7,120 nt of DNA from Pseudomonadota bacterium (GTDB lineage: Bacteria; Pseudomonadota; Alphaproteobacteria; Rhizobiales; Xanthobacteraceae), in the NCBI GenBank assembly GCA_021779635.1, contig JAJYAH010000356.1:1-7120 (forward strand), given 5' to 3'. Every line of letters begins with the position of its first letter. Within the stretch, counting starts at the first letter, position 1. This document shows, piece after piece, positions 1 to 5,651 of this stretch. The notes under the pieces were generated by a model. That model was not told the DNA's origin and ran no database searches. It worked only from the letters and a program-made list of their open reading frames with translations. The position numbers and the translations under genes were made by a program.

Positions 1-431
1 TTACCGCCATCAACCAGTACTGGCTACACTATCGGGTGCTCAACAATTGGGGCCTGCTGGAAATGGCCAAGACCTGGCGCAAGGAATCCATCGAGGAGAT
101 GGAGCATGCCGACAAGTTCACGGATCGGATCTTGTTTCTCGACGGCTTTCCCAACATGCAGGTGCTCGATCCCTTGCGGATCGGCCAGAACGTCAAGGAA
201 ATCATCGAATGCGATCTGGCCTCCGAGATCGCGGCGCGCACGCTCTACCAGGAAGCCGCCACCTATTGCCACGGTATCAAGGATTACGTCTCGCGCGATC
301 TGTTCGAGAGCCTGATGAAGGACGAGGAGAATCATATCGATTTCCTCGAAACCCAGCTTGATCTGATTCAGCGGATCGGCCTCGAGCTCTACACCCAGAA
401 GCATGTCGGGGGGCTCGAAAGCGAACATTAG
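1..431 (+). CDS. bfr: Bacterioferritin, 5' end outside the window
   Basis: This is the iron-storage cage protein, which oxidises Fe(II) at a di-iron site and stores Fe(III) mineral, with haem bound between subunits. The frame is open from base 3 and gives 142 residues, ending at TAG 429-431. From memory it aligns without gaps to E. coli Bfr from residue 20 on, so about 19 N-terminal residues, including ferroxidase ligand Glu18, lie outside the window. The other ligands are visible in E. coli numbering: Glu51 and His54 in [10 protein letters not shown] (codon 51 at base 96), Glu94 in CDLASE, and Glu127 and His130 in DEENH. The haem ligand Met52 (bases 99-101) is also present, which marks a haem-binding Bfr rather than a plain ferritin. 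The estimated full length of about 161 residues is normal for the family. The promoter and any iron-response site are off the left edge. It converges on the flavoprotein gene at 517. The identification is secure. Confidence 0.96.
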   Translation, partial: TAINQYWLHYRVLNNWGLLEMAKTWRKESIEEMEHADKFTDRILFLDGFPNMQVLDPLRIGQNVKEIIECDLASEIAARTLYQEAATYCHGIKDYVSRDLFESLMKDEENHIDFLETQLDLIQRIGLELYTQKHVGGLESEH

Positions 432-516
432 GACAGGATTGCCGTCGTTCCGGGCTTGCGCCAAGTCGCGCATCCTCAGATATGCAATTGCACATCGGGA
501 ATGACGAATAAAGCCG
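432..516. other. Convergent intergenic gap with an imperfect dyad
   Basis: These 85 bases lie between the bacterioferritin stop and the flavoprotein stop. They hold a perfect 10-base palindrome, TGCAATTGCA, at 483-492. Its flanks GAT (479-481) and ATC (494-496) also match, with one mismatch between them. There is no T-run on either side, so a classical terminator is not supported. It could be a decayed copy of a dispersed palindromic element, but that cannot be judged from one copy. Confidence 0.4.
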
Positions 517-1122
517 TTACAACTGCGTCTTGTTGCTCGCCTCGACTTCGGCCTGGCTTTCCGGCTCGCCCAGTTTGGTCTGGTCGTGGATCACCTGGCT
601 GATGCTCGGAAATGCCGCGCGCTCGACCCGCACATCCTGTGACCAAAGTCTCGAGCGCATCAGCGCCTTGCCGCAATGGAAATAGGCCTCGTGCACCGTG
701 ATGCTCAGCACCGCGCGCGGCAGCTTGCCGAATTCCTCCATCGACGCCAGCAGCTCCGGCTCCGCCGAGAGCCTGCCCTTGCCGCCGACGCGCAGCGTCT
801 CGTCGATGCCCGGCACGAAAAAGATCAGCTGCACAAAGCCGCTGCCTTCGACGATATTCCTGAAACTGTCGATCCGGTTGTTGCCGGATCGGTCGGGCAA
901 CAACAGCCGGTTCGGGCCGGCGACATTGACAAAACCGGGATTGCCGCCGCGCGGCGAGGCATCGACGCTGCCGTCGGAGCCTGACGTGGCGAGCACGCAG
1001 AATGGCGACATCTTGATGAATTTCTTTGCGTGGGCGTCGATCTCGGGGCGCGCCTTCGCGATCACGCGCGGCGAGGGTTTGGGGTAAATCGCCTCAAGAT
1101 CGCTGGCGGCAAGATCGGTCAA
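517..1122 (-). CDS. FMN-dependent PPOX-fold flavoprotein
   Basis: This 201-residue protein belongs to the pyridoxamine 5'-phosphate oxidase-like split-barrel flavoproteins. It most resembles the group named after MSMEG_1061/DR_2398, whose substrates are largely unknown. Visible marks are FCVLATSGSDG (41-51) running into DASPRGG (55-61), the FMN-phosphate segment DRSGNNRIDSFRN (77-89), LRVGGKGRL (110-118) and the family signature YFHCGKALMRSRLW (147-160). There is no signal peptide, so it should be cytosolic. I chose the TTG start at 1122 because GGAG lies 8 bases upstream and the family N-terminus begins there. The frame stays open to 1350, but those 76 extra codons translate to Arg/Ser-rich sequence without homology character. 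The stop TAA is at 517-519. It may reduce or oxidise a small cofactor-like molecule; the true substrate cannot be read from sequence. The 98-base gap to the upstream gene suggests its own promoter. Confidence 0.88.
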   Translation of the reverse strand: MTDLAASDLEAIYPKPSPRVIAKARPEIDAHAKKFIKMSPFCVLATSGSDGSVDASPRGGNPGFVNVAGPNRLLLPDRSGNNRIDSFRNIVEGSGFVQLIFFVPGIDETLRVGGKGRLSAEPELLASMEEFGKLPRAVLSITVHEAYFHCGKALMRSRLWSQDVRVERAAFPSISQVIHDQTKLGEPESQAEVEASNKTQL

Positions 1123-1130
1123 GGGTTCTG

Positions 1131-1134
1131 CTCC
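1131..1134 (-). promoter_or_regulatory. Ribosome binding site deciding the TTG start of the PPOX gene
   Basis: GGAG on the minus strand sits 8 bases before the TTG at 1122-1120. No ATG or GTG near it fits the family N-terminus, so this site is the main reason for the chosen start. Confidence 0.6.
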
Positions 1135-1220
1135 GGAAAGAATGCGTCGTGACCCACCGAAGCTATCATCGGGGCTTTCCCGCGGCCACCCTTTAGCTCT
1201 CGCGCCCAGAGATGCGGAAC

Positions 1221-1574
1221 TCAAACGGCGTCCGCTGGCACGAAACAGCTGATGACGATGCCGCCGCGGTGATGCACGTACCAGACCACGGCTTCGCCGA
1301 CCGGGTTGCCGCGATCGCGGATCACGGCGTGCTCGGGGACTGCCATCCACTGGCCTTCGATCGGGACCCAGTAGGCGCCCTCGCGAAAATCATATTCGGT
1401 GCGATGGCCATCGGCGATGTCACAACAGGGAACGCCGTTCGGCGCGATCACGCCCTTGAACCAGGCACGGATGTCGGCGGGGACGTTCTCGTACTGCCCA
1501 TTGTCGAAGGCGAGAGCCGCGCCGGTCAGCGCGGACAGGCACGCCAGCAGGGCGATCTGCACGAACCTTCGCAT
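1221..1574 (-). CDS. Small exported cysteine-containing protein, unknown function
   Basis: This is a 117-residue protein with a clear Sec signal peptide: MRR, a hydrophobic stretch to about residue 20, and a probable cleavage after GAALA (residue 22). The mature part of about 95 residues has three cysteines, an adjacent pair at 50-51 (VPCCDIADGHRTEY) and one near the end at 110 (ISCFVP). It also has several aromatics in YWVPIEGQW (69-77) and VVWYVHH (97-102). An odd number of periplasmic cysteines suggests one disulfide plus a free thiol, or metal binding; this is inference. The pattern resembles small exported proteins of unknown function common in Rhizobiales, as far as I remember. I chose ATG 1574 because GGAGG lies 5 bases upstream (1580-1584). 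The GTG at 1586 overlaps that site and would spoil the signal peptide. The stop is TGA at 1221-1223. No partner gene is evident. Confidence 0.8.
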   Translation of the reverse strand: MRRFVQIALLACLSALTGAALAFDNGQYENVPADIRAWFKGVIAPNGVPCCDIADGHRTEYDFREGAYWVPIEGQWMAVPEHAVIRDRGNPVGEAVVWYVHHRGGIVISCFVPADAV

Positions 1575-1732
1575 GCGATCCTCCACAGCGCTGCATTGGC
1601 TTCATCGTCGCGCACCGGTCGGCGCGCCACGAATCGCAGGATTGGAATTGATTAGGCCCGAGCTGTCATGCCGATGCACGCTCAAAAAATAAGCGCGGCG
1701 CCGCGAGAGAAAATTGATGCGGTGCAAGATCA
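1575..1732 (-). other. Noncoding gap with a GC palindrome followed by a T-run
   Basis: This is the stretch between the YjbR remnant and the exported protein gene. On the minus strand the 12-base palindrome CGCGGCGCCGCG is followed after three bases by six T residues (about 1684-1705). This could be a weak terminator for the transcript coming from the hydrolase, though the palindrome can form only a 4-base stem with a 4-base loop. I translated all three minus frames and found no continuation of the YjbR domain. The rest shows no recognisable signal and presumably includes the promoter of the exported protein gene. Confidence 0.3.
1580..1584 (-). promoter_or_regulatory. Ribosome binding site of the small exported protein
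   Basis: GGAGG on the minus strand, 5 bases before ATG 1574. It rules in the ATG start over the in-frame GTG at 1586. Confidence 0.65.
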
Positions 1733-1840
1733 TCACGCGTGAGCGCGCTTGCCGGCACGAAAATCAGCGTGTCCCTGATGCGAGCTCTCGATCACGCCGG
1801 GCAGGTCCAGCGCGATCTGGCGAAAGCGGTTGGACGACAT
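1733..1840 (-). pseudogene. Truncated MmcQ/YjbR-family gene, N-terminal remnant
   Basis: A short reading frame of 35 codons starts at ATG 1840 with AGGAG 6 bases upstream (1847-1851) and stops at TGA 1733-1735. Its product contains FRQIALDLPGVIESSHQGHA followed by DFRAGKR. This is the conserved opening of MmcQ/YjbR (CyaY-like fold) proteins, which normally run to about 110-120 residues and continue with a GGKIFATL-like strand. Here the match stops after DFRAGK and the frame closes five codons later. No other frame of the next 140 bases restores the domain, so the loss looks like a deletion or replacement, not a simple frameshift. It starts 29 bases after the hydrolase gene, in the same direction, and was probably its operon partner. 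A functional 35-residue peptide is possible but unlikely. Confidence 0.7.
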
Positions 1841-1869
1841 CGCGCGCTCCTGTTGGCAGGACATCCATT

Positions 1870-2931
1870 TCACATCGTGCGTTGCGGCGCCGTCTGCAGC
1901 AGCTCCTGCAATTGCTGCTTGTAGAATGCCGCATTGCCTGTGGTGAGATGGCCTCGGGTCGCGGTGCTGGCCGGGATCAGGTAGAGCCGGCCGTTCTTCA
2001 CGCGTTTCAGCGCCGCATCGGTCACGCCGGTTTCCGGCGGATTGCGCTCGTCATCGGCGGCATTGATCGCCAGCAGCGTGGCCTCGATCCGCCCCAGACC
2101 TGTGGAGGGATTGTAATCGTGCGAGGCTTCCCATTGATAGATGAAGTCGTTGGCATCGGACGTCACCGGCACGGCCAGCCGGTCGTCGACCAGTTTGTCG
2201 GCCTTTGCCGCTGTCGGCGCCAGCGTTTGATAGCCGAGCGTGCCGCCGCCGGAGGCAATCTGATAGGCGCTGATGGCGTATTTCATCATCCGCGGCTGGG
2301 CAGTGTAGTCGCCGCCGTTATAATCCGGATCGTTGCGGATGGTCTCGATCATCATCCGCCGCAGCATCCAGTTGCGCGCCGCCATCTCGGTCGGTTGCGA
2401 TGCCATCGGCACCAGCGCATCCATCATCTGCGGATATCGCACGCCCCAGATCCAGGTGTGCATGCCGCCCATCGAATTGCCGATCACAAGGCGCAGATGC
2501 TTGACGCCGAGGCCTTCCCTGATCAGGCGATACTGCGCATCGACCATGTCGTCATAGTCGTATTTCGGGAAAGCGGTCTTCATGCCGTCGGAGGGCTTGG
2601 ACGATTGGCCGTGGCCGAGACCGTCCGGAACGATGATGTAATATTTCGACGCATCGAGCGGCTGGCCGGCGCCGAACAGTTCGCCCGCGAACGTCGGCGT
2701 CAGCATGCTGGCCGCCGAGCCGCCCGAGCCGTGCAATACCAGCACCGGCTGACCAGTCGGCTCGCCGATAGTGGTGTAATGCAGCCGCAATTCCGGCATC
2801 GTCTCGCCGGTGTGGAATCTGAAGTCCCTGGCGATCCAGTCGCCCTGTTTCGGCGCGGGATAATCCGCAGCAAGCGCTGTAGCTGAAGTCATCGCAAGGA
2901 TCGCCGAAAGTGCTGCACCCGAAGTTCTCAT
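1870..2931 (-). CDS. Exported alpha/beta hydrolase of the homoserine-acetyltransferase (MetX)-like group
   Basis: This 353-residue alpha/beta-fold enzyme has a signal peptide (residues 1 to about 22, ending TALA-AD), so it probably acts in the periplasm or outside the cell. After the signal come LHYTTIGEPTGQPVLVLHG (50-68), with the oxyanion-type HGSGG (68-72); the strand-turn VPDGLGHGQSSKP (101-113); and the nucleophile elbow GNSMGGMH (151-158), with Ser153. The last resembles the GxSMGG elbow of MetX proteins. The likely acid is Asp293 or Asp294 (NAADDERNPP) and the base His328 (TRGHLTTG), completing a Ser-Asp-His triad. Despite the MetX-like layout, an exported protein is unlikely to make O-acetylhomoserine; an esterase or acyl-transfer role is more plausible but unproven. 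ATG 2931 is chosen because the signal peptide begins there; the 82 open codons upstream overlap the DUF2188 gene and are of low quality. The Shine-Dalgarno match is weak. It lies 31 bases after DUF2188, probably in the same transcript. Confidence 0.88.
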   Translation of the reverse strand: MRTSGAALSAILAMTSATALAADYPAPKQGDWIARDFRFHTGETMPELRLHYTTIGEPTGQPVLVLHGSGGSAASMLTPTFAGELFGAGQPLDASKYYIIVPDGLGHGQSSKPSDGMKTAFPKYDYDDMVDAQYRLIREGLGVKHLRLVIGNSMGGMHTWIWGVRYPQMMDALVPMASQPTEMAARNWMLRRMMIETIRNDPDYNGGDYTAQPRMMKYAISAYQIASGGGTLGYQTLAPTAAKADKLVDDRLAVPVTSDANDFIYQWEASHDYNPSTGLGRIEATLLAINAADDERNPPETGVTDAALKRVKNGRLYLIPASTATRGHLTTGNAAFYKQQLQELLQTAPQRTM

Positions 2932-2962
2932 GACGCGTCCCGAGAGATGGCAGGTGGCCGCG

Positions 2963-3208
2963 CTACGGTTTGTCCTCGATATCGGTCTCGGGACGGTCGC
3001 TGCCGGCGGCGGTCTCGGTGTGCCACTTGCCGTCGGCCGTCTCGTACTGGATCGCCTCGGTGCGGCCCGGCACGCGCTGCTCGGCGGCGGCGCGTTTGGC
3101 GGCGGCAAGCGCCTTTGCATGGGTCGCGAAGGTTTCCGAAAACACGCCATCCACGGTATAGGCCCAGCCACCATCATGCTCGACGATCTTGTAAGTCACA
3201 TGGCTCAT
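2963..3208 (-). CDS. DUF2188 domain protein
   Basis: This small protein of 81 residues has the DUF2188 layout: YKIVEHDGGWAYTVDGVFSE (6-25), then THAKALAAAKRAAAEQRVPG (29-48) and IQYETADGKWH (53-63). The domain is predicted to be a beta-beta-beta-alpha-beta fold that reads as an 'everyday' accessory domain; its molecular function is not established. The C-terminal 18 residues are polar and acidic. There is no signal peptide or membrane segment. ATG 3208 is chosen because the family N-terminus starts there, although the upstream purine stretch is poor. It is the first gene of a likely three-gene unit with the hydrolase 31 bases downstream. Its promoter should lie in the 159-base gap shared with the divergent DUF2277 gene. 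Confidence 0.85.
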   Translation of the reverse strand: MSHVTYKIVEHDGGWAYTVDGVFSETFATHAKALAAAKRAAAEQRVPGRTEAIQYETADGKWHTETAAGSDRPETDIEDKP

Positions 3209-3303
3209 TGGGAAACTCGCTTTTGCTGGCGCGGTGACAGGGGGTGAACGCGTCGGCCATTCTATGACAAAATGATCCTGCGATGCAGGTTTTTGCGGCC
3301 GTA

Positions 3304-3337
3304 GTCCGTCCTTGGGTTCGGGGAACCCGGAACGGAC
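3304..3337. promoter_or_regulatory. Long interrupted dyad in the divergent DUF2188/DUF2277 promoter region
   Basis: The inner arms GGGTTC (3314-3319) and GAACCC (3323-3328) flank a GGG loop. The outer arms GTCCGT (3304-3309) and ACGGAC (3332-3337) also match exactly. The CC at 3310-3311 can pair with GG at 3329-3330, leaving TT (3312-3313) and A3331 as bulges. That is 14 possible pairs in 34 bases. It ends 30 bases before the DUF2277 start and has no T-run on either strand, so it is not a terminator. It may be an operator serving one or both divergent genes or a 5'-leader hairpin of DUF2277. Confidence 0.5.
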
Positions 3338-3367
3338 CATCCGCCGCGCATGCGAAGGAGAAGACAG

Positions 3368-3634
3368 ATGTGCCGCAACATCAAGACACTGTTCAATTTC
3401 GAACCGCCCGCCACCGAGGATGAAATCCAGGCCTCGGCGCTGCAGTTCGTACGTAAACTCTCCGGCTTCAACCGGCCGTCGCAAGCCAACGCCGCGGCAT
3501 TCGACCGCGCGGTGGCGGAGGTCTCGGAGGCGGCGCGGCGGCTGCTCACCTCGCTGCATACCCATGCCCCCGCGCGGGACCGCGAGGCCGAGGCCGAGAA
3601 GGCCAAAGAGCGGTCGAGGCTGAGGTTCGGTTGA
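3368..3634 (+). CDS. DUF2277 family protein
   Basis: This 88-residue protein closely follows the DUF2277 pattern: MCRNIKTLFNFEPPAT at the start, then EIQASALQFVRKLSGF (19-34), a helix with AFDRAVAEVSEAARRLL (44-60), and a charged end containing APARDREAEAEKAKER (67-82). The family is small, soluble, apparently all-helical and without known function; the CRNIK opening with a cysteine at position 2 is its most constant feature. ATG 3368 is chosen because AAGGAG lies 7 bases upstream and the conserved MCRNIK begins there. The in-frame start at 3350 would add RRRRQ-type residues that overlap the ribosome site. It is transcribed alone, divergent from DUF2188 and convergent with the collagen-like gene. 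Confidence 0.92.
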   Translation: MCRNIKTLFNFEPPATEDEIQASALQFVRKLSGFNRPSQANAAAFDRAVAEVSEAARRLLTSLHTHAPARDREAEAEKAKERSRLRFG

Positions 3635-3643
3635 ACCACGGCT

Positions 3644-3690
3644 CGCCGGGCTTGCGCGATCCGCCTCGGCAGCGAAGCCATAAGCCCGCG
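3644..3690. terminator. Possible stem-loop between convergent genes
   Basis: CGCCGGGCTT (3644-3653) can pair with AAGCCCGCG (3682-3690), giving 9 pairs with one bulged C and a 28-base loop. It lies between the DUF2277 stop and the collagen-like gene stop, where a two-way terminator would be useful. There is no T-run next to either arm and the loop is long, so the call is weak. Confidence 0.25.
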
Positions 3691-3695
3691 CCGGT

Positions 3696-4313
3696 CTACT
3701 TCTTGTCCTTGTGCCGTTTCTTTTTCTTCTTGTGATCGTCGTCATCGTCGTCCGGATCGTCCGACCGGAACTCGAGCTCGGCCGCCGCCAACGCCGCGCG
3801 TTCGGCGCGCTCCACCGCCGCCTGCTCCTCGGCCGCCAACGCCGCCGCCTCGCGCTCGGCGGCTTCGCGCTCGCGCATCTTCCGGTGATCCTCCCACGCA
3901 TCGAAGACCAGATGCAGCCACGGCATCACCTGTTCGATCGAAGGCAACTGGCCGGGCGGACCGGGCTCGCCGCGCGGACCGGCCGGGCCCTGCACGCCGG
4001 GCTTGCCTTGCGGACCGGTCTCGCCTGGCTTTCCCTGCGGGCCGGCTTCGCCGCGCTTGCCCTGCGGGCCAAGCTTGCCTTCCAGACCGGGCTTGCCGCG
4101 TGGACCTTCAGGGCCAGCCTTGCCTTCCGGACCGGGTTTGCCGCGGGGCCCCTCGGGACCTGCCTTGCCCGGCGGACCGACTTTGCCGCGCGGACCTTCC
4201 GGTCCGGGTCGTCCGGGATGGCCTTGCGGTCCGGGACGGCCCGGCTCGCCGGGGCGACCGCGTGCGCCTTGCGGTCCCTGTCGCCCCTGCCGGGTCGGTG
4301 TTTCGTCGGCCAC
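3696..4313 (-). CDS. Collagen-like triple-helix repeat protein with charge-block tail
   Basis: This 205-residue protein has three parts. After nine residues, positions 10-123 are 38 uninterrupted Gly-X-Y triplets, rich in GPR, GKP, GPE and GPQ, with Pro often at X or Y and many Lys, Arg and Glu. This is a classical collagen-like domain that should form a trimeric triple helix stabilised without hydroxyproline. Next, [20 protein letters not shown] (124-143) may cap or trimerise the stalk. Then comes an Ala/Glu/Arg-rich helix (144-183, coiled-coil-like). The end has an acidic block DDPDDDDDD (185-193) and a basic block [11 protein letters not shown] (195-205). No signal peptide, LPXTG motif or membrane segment is visible, so either the protein is cytosolic or export uses another route. 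I chose GTG 4313 because GGAG lies 7 bases upstream (4321-4324) and it gives a sensible N-terminus. The stop is TAG at 3696-3698. A role in structure or surface attachment is conceivable but unproven. Confidence 0.9.
   Translation of the reverse strand: MADETPTRQGRQGPQGARGRPGEPGRPGPQGHPGRPGPEGPRGKVGPPGKAGPEGPRGKPGPEGKAGPEGPRGKPGLEGKLGPQGKRGEAGPQGKPGETGPQGKPGVQGPAGPRGEPGPPGQLPSIEQVMPWLHLVFDAWEDHRKMREREAAEREAAALAAEEQAAVERAERAALAAAELEFRSDDPDDDDDDHKKKKKRHKDKK
4080..4169 (-). repeat. Tandem 45-base duplication inside the collagen-like gene
   Basis: Two adjacent 45-base units, 4125-4169 and 4080-4124, agree at 37 of 45 positions by my count. They encode the same 15 residues ([15 protein letters not shown], last triplet GLE in the second). 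Most differences are silent, so the duplication is old and held by selection on the protein or by recent homogenisation. Confidence 0.8.
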
Positions 4314-4320
4314 GTACTCA

Positions 4321-4324
4321 CTCC
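4321..4324 (-). promoter_or_regulatory. Ribosome binding site deciding the GTG start of the collagen-like gene
   Basis: GGAG on the minus strand, 7 bases before GTG 4313-4311. No better in-frame start exists upstream in the 124-base gap. Confidence 0.6.
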
Positions 4325-4362
4325 AAAAATGATTCTGCGGGGCGTTTTGTAACAGAGATTTC

Positions 4363-4384
4363 GTGACGGTTTAAATGTGACGGT
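4363..4384. repeat. Paired 8-base direct repeat upstream of the collagen-like gene
   Basis: GTGACGGT occurs at 4363-4370 and again at 4377-4384 (plus-strand reading), 14 bases apart, separated by TTAAAT. It is 50-71 bases upstream of the collagen-like start. Direct repeats of this kind can be binding sites for a regulator, but spacing of 14 bases is not a whole number of helical turns and chance is possible. Confidence 0.3.
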
Positions 4385-4388
4385 GGAC

Positions 4389-4409
4389 AAAAGCGGCCGG
4401 CCTTGCCGC
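4389..4409 (-). terminator. Candidate terminator after the P450 gene
   Basis: On the minus strand GCGGC and GCCGC can form a 5-base GC stem around a 7-base loop, followed directly by TTTT. It begins about 28 bases after the P450 stop. The stem is short and the T-run brief, so it may be only a partial terminator. Confidence 0.35.
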
Positions 4410-4437
4410 GCTTGCATGTTCGGCGCGCTCTTCCATG

Positions 4438-5607
4438 TCACCGGTCCCAGATCACCGGCAGATTCAGCAAGCCGCGAAACGCCCAGCCGCCGATCCGCAC
4501 CGGCTCGGATTGATCGAGCCGCAGGTTCTTGAGCCGCCTGAACAGGCTCGGCAGCGCCACATCCGCGACCATCGCCCGCGAGGCAAAGGCGCCGGCGCAA
4601 TAATGCGGGCCGGCGCCGAAGGCGATGCTCTTGGCGGTATCGCGCGTGATGTCGAAACGATCGGGATCGGGAAAGCAGGCCTCGTCGCGATTGGCCGAGC
4701 CGAACATGAAGAACACCCGATCCTCCGGCTCGAAATCGACGCCGCCATAGGACCAGGGCCTCGCAACGCGGCGCGGCGACATCCCGATCGGCGCGATCCA
4801 GCGCGCATATTCCTCGAACGCATCGAGCCACTTGACCTTTCCCTCGCGCAGCAGCGCGAGCTGATCGGGGTGGGTCAAGAGCGCCCAGACGGTGCCGGAA
4901 ATCGCGTCGCGGGGCTCGTTCTGGCCGCCTGAAATCGCCAGCTTGATGTTGGCGCGGATGCTCTCTATCGGCTGGCCGGCGGCGAGCAATACGCTGAGGA
5001 TCGAGGTGTTGGGGTGTTTGGTCACCACCGGAATCATGTCGTCGATCGCGGCATCGATGCCTGCGGTGGCGGCGTGGCAGCGCGCCTCGATCTCCTTGTT
5101 GCCGCTGTAATTGGCGATGCCGTCGATCATCGCCTGCGACCACGCGTCCATGTCCTGAAAGCGCATGTTGGTGAGGCCGGTGACGTCCTTCAGGCATTCG
5201 GCCGATAGCGGCAGCGCCAGCGCCTTGCAGAGGTCGGCGCGGCCGGCGGGCGCAAGTTCCTCCAAAATGCGGTCGGCATGGGCCTGGAACTGCCGGCTCC
5301 AGGTATCGCGCACCGTGCGCGGCGACACCGACGGAAACATCGCCGCCCGTTCCGACATGTGCGCCTCGCCGTCCTTGCGCATCATGTTGTGGCCCATCAG
5401 CGTGTTCATCAGCCCGGCCGGCTGATGCGAGGAGAACACGTCGATGCGTTTCTCCTGGCTGAAGATGTCGTCGCGCCGGGTGAAGACCGTCGAGCCGAGC
5501 TGCGGCACGAATGCGATCGGCGCTTGCCTGCGCATCTTTGCGAGGTCCGGATAGGGATCGGCCCAGAATGCCGGCACGTCGATCTCAAAGTGCGGAGCGT
5601 TGGACAT
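4438..5607 (-). CDS. Cytochrome P450 monooxygenase
   Basis: This 389-residue soluble class-I-type bacterial P450 should insert one oxygen atom into a substrate using electrons from a ferredoxin and reductase encoded elsewhere. The K-helix ExxR is Glu266-Tyr-Ala-Arg269. A PERF-like segment FPDPDRFDI lies at 312-320. The haem loop FGAGPHYCAG (330-339) gives the thiolate ligand Cys337. The length is normal and there is no membrane anchor. The I-helix reads SGGQNEPRDAISG (226-238), so the usual acid-threonine pair is replaced by Asn230-Glu231, which is odd. ATG 5607 has GGAGG 7 bases upstream (5615-5619). It follows the Fis-like gene by 44 bases on the same strand and is probably co-transcribed with it. 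No ferredoxin gene is in the window. The substrate and CYP family cannot be stated from sequence alone. Confidence 0.95.
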   Translation of the reverse strand: MSNAPHFEIDVPAFWADPYPDLAKMRRQAPIAFVPQLGSTVFTRRDDIFSQEKRIDVFSSHQPAGLMNTLMGHNMMRKDGEAHMSERAAMFPSVSPRTVRDTWSRQFQAHADRILEELAPAGRADLCKALALPLSAECLKDVTGLTNMRFQDMDAWSQAMIDGIANYSGNKEIEARCHAATAGIDAAIDDMIPVVTKHPNTSILSVLLAAGQPIESIRANIKLAISGGQNEPRDAISGTVWALLTHPDQLALLREGKVKWLDAFEEYARWIAPIGMSPRRVARPWSYGGVDFEPEDRVFFMFGSANRDEACFPDPDRFDITRDTAKSIAFGAGPHYCAGAFASRAMVADVALPSLFRRLKNLRLDQSEPVRIGGWAFRGLLNLPVIWDR

Positions 5608-5651
5608 CGCGTTGCCTCCATCCGGGATTTCTTCCCGTCTGGAGAGCTACC

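Noticed and set aside
1123..1350. 76-codon N-terminal extension of the PPOX gene
   Set aside because: Arg/Ser-rich, overlapping the coding end of the exported protein gene, and unlike the family; TTG 1122 with GGAG is better.
1539..1550. Lipobox-like LLAC (residues 9-12) in the small exported protein
   Set aside because: The hydrophobic stretch before it is only about five residues, too short for a lipoprotein signal; cleavage after residue 22 fits better.
1714..2886. Long plus-strand open frame (390 codons) opposite the hydrolase
   Set aside because: It is an antisense shadow, Arg/His-rich with no domain, while the minus strand encodes a hydrolase with an intact triad and a signal peptide.
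2932..3177. 82-codon N-terminal extension of the hydrolase
   Set aside because: It overlaps the DUF2188 gene and would bury the signal peptide.
3314..3367. GGAAC motifs upstream of DUF2277 as an EcfG (general stress) promoter
   Set aside because: No CGTT element is found at the required 16-17 base spacing.
3209..3901. Extension of the DUF2188 frame through DUF2277 and part of the collagen-like gene
   Set aside because: It overlaps two recognised genes and has Arg/Ser-rich shadow composition.
3711..4352. Plus-strand frames opposite the collagen-like gene that also look repetitive
   Set aside because: The repetition mirrors the Gly-X-Y codons; the minus frame has perfect glycine periodicity and a ribosome site.
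3926..5197. Long minus-strand open frame across the collagen-like and P450 genes
   Set aside because: It is out of frame with both recognised proteins and is a low-complexity Arg/Ala translation caused by high GC.
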